From Camellia lanceoleosa (Eukaryota; Streptophyta; Magnoliopsida; Ericales; Theaceae), in contig CM045770.1 of the NCBI GenBank assembly GCA_025200525.1, positions 80,903,347 to 80,967,346 of the forward strand: a stretch of 64,000 nucleotides of DNA, read 5' to 3'. Below, piece by piece: positions 43,701 through 54,700 of the stretch. The position numbers were made by a program, and so were the translations under genes. The notes beneath the pieces are model-generated. The model was given only the letters and a program-made list of their open reading frames with translations. It was not told the DNA's origin and made no database searches. The first letter of the stretch is position 1; the number at the start of each line of letters is the position of its first letter.

Positions 43701-46700
43701 CAAGGACAAAGCTTTGCATTGTCTTCTTTCTTCCTCTTCTTCTTCTTTTTCTTTTTAATGAAAATATTTATTTTTTATAATATTTTCCTGTCATCAAAAT
43801 GAACTAGTGCATATTTAGTATGTTAATTTTGTAGGCAAGTAAGTGAAACTAATAGTCATCTCTCAACATCCTATTCCCTAATGCTTTGTTGTCCTAGTCT
43901 GAAACCATTGCTTATGGTTCTGACAAGACTTGATTAAGCATTTATGATCATTTTAGCTTATGAATTTCAATGTTTCATATGTGCACTTGATAACCTTTAT
44001 TGGATGATAGCTGTCATGGACCTTTTGAACTCGTGCTCCAATTTTAGTTTTGAGATTTGTCATTAAAACTCATTCCTCTTCATAACCAACATAAATATAT
44101 TGGATTTTGGGCGGATTGCCAAATCAATTTAAAGGATTGCACCCAAATTAAAAATTTGAATTTGAAGGCACAAAGATCCTTCCCTTAAAGCCAACTCAAT
44201 TCTCAGAGTGGATATACCTTGAAAGAATCTAAAATTGCATATTTTTTGCAAGGAATTGTAAAAAGAGTGGAAACAACTCAAAATAATAGCAATTTTAAGG
44301 AAGTAAATGTGGGTGCAAGTGAGGGTTTTATCCCGTACCATAACTTCCACATGCATCAAACACATTGACATGTACCTCCATGAAAGTTGCAATTATTTTA
44401 TGAGTTCTCACTTTTTGTAATTCACCTCTTTTTGTTGAGTATCAATATTGAAATCTAAAGAAAATGAAATATTATTGATCTTGACAAGGATCTTCATCAA
44501 AAGAATGGTTGACGTCAAGATGTTTATTGAATTTACAATCACATCGCCAAACTAATAGAGGCTAGGCCGCAAACCGGGGCCAAGGAGAGTGTATGACAGA
44601 AGTACTGGCAGGAGGTCGTGGGTTCATTGGAGACTCACGATTACTAGGGACAAAGGGAATGTTTAGGTGAGAGACAGAGTGGCCCAACAGAGTGAGAAGT
44701 GAGGGCAATGGAGCACCAAGATAAGCACAAGGCTCTCAATCCAAGGCTTAGGAATGACCTCTCAAGAGATGATGCCTATAAAAGCTTGTGATCCGAGGGT
44801 CTCGCTTAGATTTATAGAAGGTTGGTTATGTCAACAAACTTCTTGGATATTTTCGATTGTCAAAAAGTGTCATTAATTAACAAGATTGTCACAAAAATCT
44901 AATTTCATTAACAAGAAGCCGAGGATTTCCTTTTAAGCGTAATTTAAAACAATGACAAGAGAAGCGAGCGACCATCCAGAGGTTTAAGAAAACAAAAGAG
45001 GGTTAAAAACCAAAAGAAAGGTATATAGATGTTTTTGTTATAATTGAAAAAAACATAAAAGGGTAAGCTAGAAAACTATTCACCTGTACGTGTTATGGTT
45101 TATTTGGAAGCAGAGGTATGGCAAAGATCTTTAATGGCACACAACCAGATCTGGTGGAGCTGTGTGAGGCCATGAAACTCAAGGCTGCTGCTCTGAATTA
45201 GCTCACTCTGTTTTGGTTCTTCATGAGGATCCCAGTTCTGATGTTGTGGCCTACTGCTGCATAGAGTTAGAAATGTTGCTTATTGCTGTTCTATTGTCTG
45301 ACTTGTGTGTCACAGGGGAGTTTTGAAATGCCTGCTGCTGTATTGTTTTGGGGGACTGCAGCAGAGGCGTTTCTTGCTGAATTGTGTTGGTTCGGTCTTG
45401 TTTTGCTGTTGTGGATATGTTAATAGTGCAAGGGGTGATTGTTGCTATTGCTTGATCCTTAGGAATGTGTTTGCCATTGCCATTGCCATTGCTTCACCCA
45501 TAATAGTCAAATTACATGACAAACTATTTATTAAATGTGTTCTTTCTTTTATGAAGTGATGTTCTTTTTCATTAAATTTTGCACGTCGCCGTAATTAAAT
45601 ATCACTGTAACTACATATTTTCAGCGTTCACATTACATAATTGCAAGTTTCTTATTTAGTTTGCATTGATAATTATAGGATAAATTTGAAATAGGGGATA
45701 ATTATGAGGACAATGCACTATCCCAGCAAGTTGTGGAAAAGAAGTGTAACGTGTTACATAAAGATTGGAAATGCAGAATGAAGAAGAAATGGGAGAAGCT
45801 TGTGGATGCGGGAACTAATCCCTATGCTCATCCATACAAAGGAATCAAATTAGATGATTGGAAGTATTTGATTGACGAAGTATGGTTAGATCCTGCAAAC
45901 AAGGTATGTTATGATTTAGTTATATAATAATAATGTATTATTAACAAGCTCTATGAAATCATATAGAATGAATGATCAAATTATCTACCTATAAATGCAA
46001 AGTATTGACCACCTTCACAAGGCTTCTTAGTATTGTTATCATTGTTTAACTATATATGTCACAAACCCTTACAATTTGGATTTTTTTATCTAACCATGAC
46101 CCAAAAAATTGACTTAGTACTTTAACTATATATGTAATAAACCCGTACAATGTGGATTTTTGTAGCGTCGCTACGATGTCGGCAAAAATAATAGGAGCAA
46201 GCTACCCTACAATCACACTAGTGGGTCGCGATCTTTTCCGGCAGCGATGAGTATTGCGGTGAGATGTATTTCGTTGATTTTATTAACTTCATCCACACTT
46301 ATTTAATATGTTACCATATTAATGAAGGCGTGTTCTTGTTTGTGTTTGGCATATCACAAGTGAAGGAAAATGGTGGATTGTTGCCAGATCTCTGTAATTT
46401 CTACAAGGACACTCATCAACACAAGAAGACAAAACAGTGGATTGATCCTATATGCGGTGATTTACATGCAAGTATTCCAATCATTTGGACACTTATACAT
46501 GCAACTTTTGTGTTTGTCTTATACTAACAATATTTATATTTTACAATTATAGGAGCAAATGACAAGGGTGCAGGATGAGTCTATCGAGGGTGGAACGCCG
46601 CTGAGGCAAGAGGATATATCAATAGTGGTTCTTGGTAAGAAGAAGGGATACTTGAGAGGATTTGGGGTTGGACCAAAGCCTTCTTCTTGTGATACTGGGT

Positions 46701-46939
46701 TCTCTGCAGCATCACAGGCACGTGACGAGCAATTGAAAAGGCTTACATCCGAGTTGGAGATAATGCGTGCAGAGCAGCAGAGCAACCGTGAGGAGCAACA
46801 AAAAAAAGAAGAGGAGCAACAAATGAAAGAGGCAGAGAATACAAGACAACGTGAGGAGATGCAGCGGCAGCTTTTTGGAATGCAGAGCATGTTGGCGCAA
46901 GTTTTGGAAAATCGCAATCCACCAAATTCTCGACAATAG
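40787..46939 (+). pseudogene. tnpA: TNPA-like CACTA protein gene (Ptta/En-Spm type)
   Basis: Exons 40787-41069, 41160-41410, 45679-45903, 46166-46258, 46360-46467 and 46553-46939 give one frame of 449 codons. TNPA-type proteins bind subterminal repeats and assist excision. Visible motifs are RVRGPTVGKAIAKRV, HIPITETFNAFEG, HKDWKCRMKKKWEKLV, NRSKLPYNHTSGSRSFP, CNFYKDTHQHKKTKQWID and EDISIVVLGKKKGYLRGFG. The C terminus is a Glu/Gln-rich coiled coil (EEQQKKEEEQQMKEAE). Intron 46468-46552 uses a GC donor (GCAAGT). The acceptor before exon 5 reads CACAA then GTGAAG, that is AA instead of AG. Using the next AG (46359-46360) would start on a stop codon, so the gene is probably damaged there. Intron 2 is 4268 bp. 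Confidence 0.8.
41411..45678 (+). other. TNPA intron 2, 4.3 kb, filler
   Basis: No gene is visible. Short tandem units of TTAGACACTTATAA type occur at about 43015-43170. The block 44560-44760 is less AT-rich and of unknown origin. The block 45170-45490 has TGCTGCTG-rich L1-like 3' sequence. Poly-T runs at 43388 and 43458 may mark decayed retroelement ends. Confidence 0.45.
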
Positions 46940-49452
46940 ATAGTCATGGTAATTGGTAAGTGTGTTAAACCATATTTGATTATATTTATGTTCAAAGTAA
47001 AGGCAAATAAACGTTTGATAAGAATATCATAGAGAAATGATTGTCTTTAAACTAATTTTAGTTCAATATTTAAAAGATGGAATTTACAGTTTAGTTTATG
47101 TTGAGTACTATAGAAACTTCAAACATTGTAATGTTCCACTGATCCAAGGATGACTAGTTAAACAAGAAGTTTTGACTGTTCCATGGAAACCAAAATGTGA
47201 TAGAGAAGGCAAAAAACGAGCTGGTTGGGGCAAAAAGTTGGAAACAGCCTCGAAACAACCCGAGATCATAGCAGTCACATCGGCCTAGATCAAACAAACT
47301 TGTGAAAGCAAGCAATGCTTCGATAGGACGCATTACTAGTTATGTAGGACAAAAGTGTGACAAAGTAGGCAAAACCGGGGCGTTTGGGGTCCAAAACAGC
47401 TCTGAATTAGCTCCTCTATTTCTTTTTCTTTTTTTTCCCTTCTTTTCTCTTCCTTTGGTGGTCTGCATAGTGAAGTATTGCATCAGTCATGAAGGTGGAC
47501 TGATCTGGAGCAATTCTGGTGGTCTACATCAGATCTGTCTGGATGCTTGTGGTGGTGTGCTCCAGATCAATTCTGGTGTGTGTGCTCCAGATCTGTACAG
47601 ATCTGTGATGCTTGTGGTGGTCTACAGCAAATCAATTCTGGTGGTGTGCTCCAAATCTGTCTTGCTTTTTTTTTATCTGTCAGTCATCCTCATTTGTCTA
47701 GATGGTCATCCTGATAAGTCTGGATGCTTGTTTTTGGAGTAAACTGGTGGTCTACATTGTGAAATTAGAATTTTATCCCTTTTTGTAAGAAAAAATGTCA
47801 AATTTCACAATTTCTCAAATTGAGAAACTAAAAACAATTACAATGTTTAAGAAACTTCAACAGTGCACACTTTCTGTATAGAAATTGAGAAACTTCTTGA
47901 TTTTTAAATATTGTGAAATTTCTAAATTTCAAATGCTACACATTAGAAACTCTCCCAAAAAAAAAGTGCACAAATCATCATCATGGATTGTGGGCCTTAT
48001 TGAAGATAATATAGTATTGAGAACACCATACATTCTGTTGTATGAAAATTTTAGTGTTTGTATTTATTTTGATGGAATATGATCTTCAGGTGGTGATGTC
48101 AAATGACATCGTTATAGAAGAAAGAATACAAATTAATAGTCAACTATATATGGTGATGACTATCAACACCAATTCATAGTTCGTATTTATAGGTGATAGT
48201 CAACTATAAGTACAAACTATTAATCATCGATGTATCAAATTTATTAGAGAGCTGCTACATATTATTTTTTGTTTTAAACATTTTTTTTATATCACTGATC
48301 AATACATGCATGATAAATATAAAGTAATATATTAATATTTGCTTTTTCTAATACTTATCTCTAAATAAAAACGATTAGGAATAAAACCTACCTCCCCTTT
48401 GAGGAGTGAATTGGTTGGGTTAATCAATCGAATGACTACGGGTAGTCAAGTGCCACACCCCTTATCCGATCTTCCAACATTGGCATCTCCCTTTGCATCT
48501 GCTCCGATATTGCCATGTAATGAAACCTGTTCATCATCCATTCATTCATTATTTATCAATCTAGATATATAGGTTGCCAAAATAGGAGTTTAATTTAATT
48601 CACATGAAAGGTTCATTGAGGAAGATAGGAGTTATTGACAATATGGATCAATTTCAGTTGCCGTGTTTGGTTTCTGCTGTGTGGCACTATATTGGATATG
48701 GAACGGTGGCTGATCCAATTTATTCTATAGACATAAGAATGCTATTGTTTTATTTATAATTTGATAATGATAGTCATTTAATTTGTTAATGTGACCTTTG
48801 CTTTTCATGGACATTTTTCATTATTTGTCCAATTTTAACTAACATTATTGCTCTTTTTCTTTGATACAGATGGATGAACTCGTGCACAAAGCTAAATTGT
48901 ACAGGACAAATTGGCACTTTTTGTATTTTTGGAAGGATTATATATATTTGTATAGATGTATATGGAAAATATTAGGGTAGACTAGTAGTTATATTTTTGG
49001 ATACACTACTAGTTATATTCTTGGATGGGTGTGTATAGAAAATATTTGGTAGACTACTAGTTATATTTTTGAGTTGATGTACATGGATAAAAATTTAAAA
49101 CATAATAACAAGTACTTGTTATGTTTTAAATTTTTATGCTAGATGAAATATGTAGTTTTGAATTATTTGTGGATGTAAACTTATAATAGTTGGTGACTTT
49201 AATTAAACAGGTTTACAAATGGTTGATATATGTATTTTGTTGAATGTTGATGATTCAATTTATTTGTTGGTTTGAATGATTTCTTCTTTTTACATATTAT
49301 ATTGAATAACTTGGATGGATTATTAGAAATGGTTGATATATGTATTTTATTGAATGTTGATGATTCAATTTATTTGTTGGTGAATGATTTCTTCTTTTTA
49401 CAGATTATATTGAATAAATTGGATGGATTATTATAAAATACAGGTTTATGGT
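46940..49452. other. CACTA 3' filler
   Basis: No gene is recognised. Repeated phrases such as CTGGTGGTCTACA and CTCCAGATCTG at 47495-47670 form a loose tandem array. A direct tandem pair lies at 49210-49441. Small open frames here have no family features. Confidence 0.5.
49210..49441 (+). repeat. Tandem duplication of about 117 bp
   Basis: The unit AAATGGTTGATATATGTATT through TTGGATGGATTATTA occurs twice in direct succession (about 49215-49327 and 49328-49438). There are few differences, including a short deletion in the second copy. Confidence 0.8.
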
Positions 49453-50114
49453 GTTTGCTGTTGGCGACTAAAATTTGGTTTTGTTTTTTATAGTTTTGGC
49501 GACCAATTGATTAGTTGCGAAATGTCACAATTGGCGACCAAAAACATTTTGGTCGCAGAATGTTACAATTGGTGACAAAAATTTTTGGTCGGGAAATGTC
49601 ATAATTGGCGACCAAACAAATTTTGGTCGCAGAATGTCACAATTAGCGACCAAAATTTTTGGTCGCAAAATGTCACAATTGGCGACTAAATAAATTTTGG
49701 TCGCGGAATGTCACAATTGGCGACCAAAATTTTTGGTCATGAAATGTCACAATTGGCGACCAAACAAATTTTGGTCGCAGAATGTCACAATTGGCGACTA
49801 AGATTTTTTGTCATGAAATGTCACAATTGGCGACCAAATTTTTTGGTCAGTAAAAGGCGACTTTTCGCGACCAAAGTGTTTTAGCGACAACATGAATTAG
49901 TCGCGAAAATTAAATATTTAGCGACCAAAAATTTAGTCGGCAAAACTAACTTTTCCCGACCAACGAAAATTTTGGTCGCAAATTACTTTTGCCGACCCTC
50001 AATTGGCGACCAAACTAGCGACCAAAAAAATTGGTCGCGAATAACTTTTGCCGACCAAAAATAAACTTTTAACGACCAAATTTTTTGTTGCTAAAAGTGT
50101 TAATTCTTGTAGTG
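49453..50114. repeat. CACTA right subterminal repeat array
   Basis: The phrase TGTCACAATTGGCGACCAAA recurs nine times between 49522 and 49850 at spacings of about 37 bp, alternating with the complement form TTTTGGTCGC. Past 49850 more GCGACCAAA and CCGACCAAAA motifs run to the terminal repeat. Such arrays are TNPA-binding regions in En/Spm elements. The regular period and near identity of the units indicate recent amplification. Confidence 0.85.
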
Positions 50115-50486
50115 AAGAAAGCTCAAGAAGTGGAAGAGAGTGAGAAGAAAAAGAGAAAGAGAGGGGGAAGAAAAAGGGGTACTAGTGGTGAAGTGTACAA
50201 CTATAAGAGGTATGTGTATAGGGTGATGAAACAGGTACATCCTGATATGGGTATATCCTCCAAGGCTATGACTATTATCAACAATTTCATGACAGACATG
50301 TTTGAGAGGCTGGCAGAGGAGGCCGCCAGGCTGTCCAAATACACGGACAGGATGACGCTGTCGTCGAGGGAGGTGCAGGGGGCGGTGAGGCTAGTTTTGC
50401 CTGGAGAGCTTGCAAAACATGCCATTGCTGAGGGTACTAAGGCTGTCACTAACTACATATCCAACACTGGAAAAGAGTCCAAGTAG
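50115..50486 (+). pseudogene. H2B.S: Histone H2B.S-like gene, 3' part (histone fold)
   Basis: After the AAG target duplication the frame runs [15 protein letters not shown], then enters a complete H2B fold: [15 protein letters not shown] (alpha-1), [20 protein letters not shown] (alpha-2), [19 protein letters not shown] (alpha-3) and [15 protein letters not shown] (C-terminal helix). It stops at 50484-50486. Joined to 30943-31203 it would give about 209 residues. [13 protein letters not shown], instead of the canonical KIYIFKVLKQVHPD-like start, and the long tail point to the H2B.S class. The coding part is intact but cut off from its own start codon and promoter by 18.9 kb of CACTA sequence. 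Confidence 0.85.
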
Positions 50487-51767
50487 TTTTTTTTTGTTTT
50501 TGGATTTAATTAGTAGTTTTTGGTTTCTATTTTTTACTAGGCATGTACTGTGGTTCGTATATTTTGGACTTTTAGTTGTTTTTATGCTTTTAATTTGGTG
50601 GTTTGTAAGGAATGTAAGGAAAATCAGAGAACTTTCACCTCTTTTGAGTAGGGTATGTTAATGTGTATTTTTTTTTTTTTAATTTTGTATTGTTTTGTTT
50701 TGTTTTCTTTCATATTTCTTGTACAGCATCCCATCAGAGTGCCTATCTAGAGAAATGGAATATAAAACAGAATTATCCATCTTTTAAGTTGAATTTTTTA
50801 CTCAACTTTGTTTGAAGTCTAGATCCCCTCAAATTAATTGGAATGTATAACTTTTAAATAAGATATAATAAACATTCTATTTAGTTATAAGTTTTTTGAT
50901 TGGGTCATAAACACTTTATTAGACCACTTAATCTTTATTTTAAAAAAACACACGACGAAAATGCTTATTGAATATTTGGGTGTAAAAATGAAATGATCTT
51001 CTTTTAAATATTTTTATTACATATAAATATGAAATAAAAATATAAATTTATAATTGTGTTTATTCTCAAATGTTGAGTTGATTATATAACAAGTACGTTT
51101 ACCACTTAATTATATAATGAGTATGTCACGTGGTATTAGAGAAGCATAATTTGGTAACTTATTAGTTACACCGCTGAGAACCATAATAATCTGATATTAA
51201 ATACCTTTCAGAGGAAAAAATTATAAAAACAATAATTAAAAAAATCAAAACATGTTGACAGACTTCAATATCACCTCAAAAAAACTGATGCATTTTGCAA
51301 ACTGCATAGGTGTTGTGTTCATGGTTCCACAGCTTTCAACAATGGGACTCATCATCAGAACAGAAGAGACCTTTCGAGTGATGGAACTGTAACCTTAAGA
51401 AACTAGCCAATTCAGACATTCTATATTCACATATATTGTTCTTTCACCGATATACTGTAACAGCTTCGTCGGGGGCGCAATCAGATCAATCAACTTATTT
51501 GACCTAATTTCAAGAACTGTCTTTTTGAGATGTAGATCCAGCAGTCTGAGAAAGTTCATTGGTATACAGTTGGATTTAACCTGGGATTTGGCCCATATCA
51601 ATGAAATGGTAACCAATAATTTGAATTAAAAAAAAACAAATTTGAATATTACCTGGGAGAGTCGGAGAACAACTGACGATGATTCTATATCTTGTTATTC
51701 CAACATTTATTCCCCATATTCTTTTCTTTTCTTTTTTTCCTTTTCTGTTTTTGTCGTGTGTTTGTTA
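50487..51767. other. Convergent intergenic region between H2B and RING gene
   Basis: The left part should hold the H2B 3' untranslated region and the right part that of the minus-strand RING gene. No further gene is seen; the small minus frame at 51395-51616 has no domain and probably lies in the RING 3' untranslated region. Confidence 0.5.
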
Positions 51768-54700
51768 TTATTGAACAGAATAGGCTCGGATCATCTCAAC
51801 CACAGGCGCTTGGCACATCGGACAATTCCCTCTTCCTTGGACCAGTTTATCTGCACATTTTGAACACGTGCACATGTGCCCACATCTGTGACACGAAAAG
51901 CATGGAAAGAAAAAGTTTTTACAAGATTGAAACTAAAAGACCTATGGTGAAGAATGTCATTTGACATGCGTGTTCCTGTGATCTACATCATGAAACTGTG
52001 CAGCAGCGTTGTCCAATTTTACCTGTACAGTAAAGAATCTATGTTGCGATCACAACATATACAGCAAATTCCTTTCCTCACATGATCCCATTTGGATTCA
52101 TCCTTTGGCAGACACTTATCATCACCCTCCTCTGCAACAGATTAAAAGACCGCTTTCAGTGGTCAATACTTTTGGATCTTGTATTTGTGAAATGTTTTAT
52201 TGAGGGAAAAAGAAAAGGGAAGGAACCCTTCACAAATCTATCCACAAATTCAAGATACAAAAACAACCCAAGGAAATTTAGCCAAGGAAACGAAAACTAA
52301 CAAACAGGCCAGCAGGAGTTGCACACATCAAGTAAATAAAATTAAATGAAATTAGATACAAAAGGAAAGAAAGAAATTTATGAAAAACAAACAGGCCAGC
52401 ATTAGCAAAGTAGGAAAGATGGAAAAGTTATATATAAATTTGAAAAAAAAACATGCAAAAGCCCAATTGTGTCGAGGGTGTAGACAAACCTGTAGAACAA
52501 GCTGACCTATTCAGAGCTGCAGAAACCTCTTGTCGTACAGCGCGCTGCAATTCAAGCTGCATATCCATGCAGGCCTCTAACATCCTCTGCATGTTGTTCA
52601 TTCGCTGCTGAAGCCTAGCCATGTCAATCCTCAAATCATTAATGATCTCCCACTCCTGCTCCCAATCAACAACAATATTAAGTTCAAATTGTGAACTATA
52701 GAAATCAATATACTGAAAAGAAAGATTTCAACATAACAATACTCATTCACATAAAACTTTCACCAAAGATGCAACTTTCAAATAGGGTCCATTTAGAATA
52801 TTCATCATTTGGATCACTGGGATCACAATGTAACCATGAAGAAAGATCATCTTCACGTGCTAAAATTTCACCATCACATTTATTTTGCACATTTAAGGTT
52901 GATTCAAATGACTTTAAAGAAAGAAAAATCTGTGAGATAATTTACACAACATAAATAGTATGGTAAATTACACTGACCATCCCAGAAGTTTTTGGAAAAA
53001 ATAATATAAGCCCCACAAGTTTGGCATAGTTACACTCACCACCCTTTTAATAATGCTCTAAAGCAAACAAAACTAATACATGTAGTATGTAAACAAACAC
53101 ATGGATAATCAACGGTAAAACATAAATTTCAATGTAAACGAGATGATAACATTATTTTTTCATAACAAATGACTGATGGAAAAGGCGCTGTGTTATGTGA
53201 AATAAACCAATATGGGAGTACGATGTAATAATGCCAAGTTTGTGGGGCTTAGTATATTTTTTCAAACCTCAAGAGCGGTTACTGTAATTTACCCTAAATT
53301 ACTTGATATGGGATGAACAACGCACAATTCCCAAGCGTTGATGCAAGTTATTTTGGGGCCAATTATCACCATGCAACTCCGGGCCCCAAAAAGGATGAGA
53401 AGGGATGACTGGAGGTGGAGGGAGAACAAATGGAGTCCTCTCCAAAGCATCTGGCCAATCCTGGTTCTGATTTCCACTCTGCTGCACATCTTGCTCCACT
53501 AATGCAGGAGATAGTGGAGAGGGTAACATTCCATCTACTTCCCAATCAACTGAAGCATGAGCTTGCCTTTCCGCATATGATTGTATCAACTGGTTTAAGC
53601 TCTCACGGAAATCACTTTGAAGAAGATTAGAAACACTTCTCCTACAACATGAATAAAACCTCCCATAAATTTCCATCATTTTGAAGGATTAAAATGCCCA
53701 AGGCCTAAAGTAATCAAATAACAAACCTGCTTAAAAGCTCTCTAATTTCTGTTGTGTAAACGTTATCATCATCTGGGAAAGAAAATGTATCAAACCTTCT
53801 CACTGGATCAGCTTCCCGGGCGGAAGATCCTTCTAGCAAATTATCCATAGCATCATCCTGCTGACCATTGTCATGCCATTCTTCATGCAATTGTTGCAGG
53901 TGTTGGTGTTCATCACCTTCACTTCCGGATGTTTCCTGGTACCAGTGATTAACATCACTTTCCCTCCAGTTTCCATCTGTGCCTTCTGCAGTACCTTCTC
54001 TCCATCCACTAAATTCAGCATTGTCTAACTGTTGCCAGTCACTGTCCTCAGTATCAGTAATTGATTCCTGCCACTCACCTTGTCCGGGAAAAGTATGTGA
54101 CCATTGCATGCCTTCAGTTGTGTTATTCTCATAACCATCTGCATAAATTGATGACCCATGGACATCACATTCCTCACCACTAGGTTCATATCTTTCATGA
54201 AATACTTCATGAGCTTCTTGCTGACAACCTTGTTCTTCACTTTCATTTCCTGAAGTTCCTTGTAACTGTTCATTTGTACTATTTCCCTCCCAGTTTCTAC
54301 CCACATTTTCCATAACACTATCTCTCCTTCCAATGGACTCAGGATTAAATGATGGTTGTCCCTCTCTTTCCTCATTTTCAAAATCATGCGCCTGCTGCTC
54401 TTCTGGAGCATTAGGTTCTTGCCAATTTATATCTTCACTGGCATCGCTATTGAAGGGAACAGTGCATAATTCATCAATGTCTCTTTCACCATTACAAGGC
54501 TCAGATTGTTCCTGGATTGCATCTAGGTCCTCAAATGAACTGTTTGTTTGAGTTTGTTCATTTCTATAATCATTTATGTCATTGTAAGACGTGGTATCAG
54601 ACTGGGCAGTGATAGCTGGTCCTGGGATAAAATTGTCCAATCTGGAAAGGAATCCTTCCCTGTTTGAACAAAATGGTTCCAATTTAGTGGATAAATAAAC

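Larger units (their letters stand above)
31204..50114 (+). mobile_element. CACTA (En/Spm) transposon, 18,911 bp
   Basis: The left end is CACTACAAGAATTTACAG and the right end GTTAATTCTTGTAGTG, giving a 13-bp terminal inverted repeat, CACTACAAGAATT. It is flanked by a 3-bp target duplication AAG (31201-31203 and 50115-50117), as expected for CACTA elements. Subterminal GCGACCAAA-type repeats lie at both ends. It carries a TNP2-like transposase gene (36147-39871) and a TNPA-like gene (40787-46939), both on the plus strand. L1 3' fragments, a SINE and other filler enlarge it. Removing the element plus one AAG rejoins H2B in frame. Confidence 0.95.

Noticed and set aside
46370..46552. Separate small protein-coding gene at this position
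   Set aside because: The frame that fits the TNPA family is a different one on the same strand; this one is its shadow.
31204..50114. CACTA element acting as a spliced intron of H2B
   Set aside because: The element ends do not give GT-AG borders at the junctions, and its 18.9 kb contains transcribed genes and 3' ends. Partial splicing cannot be excluded but is not supported by the sequence.
53833..54551. Long minus and plus frames overlapping RING exon 3
   Set aside because: They are shadows of the exon in other frames and lack splice-compatible partners.
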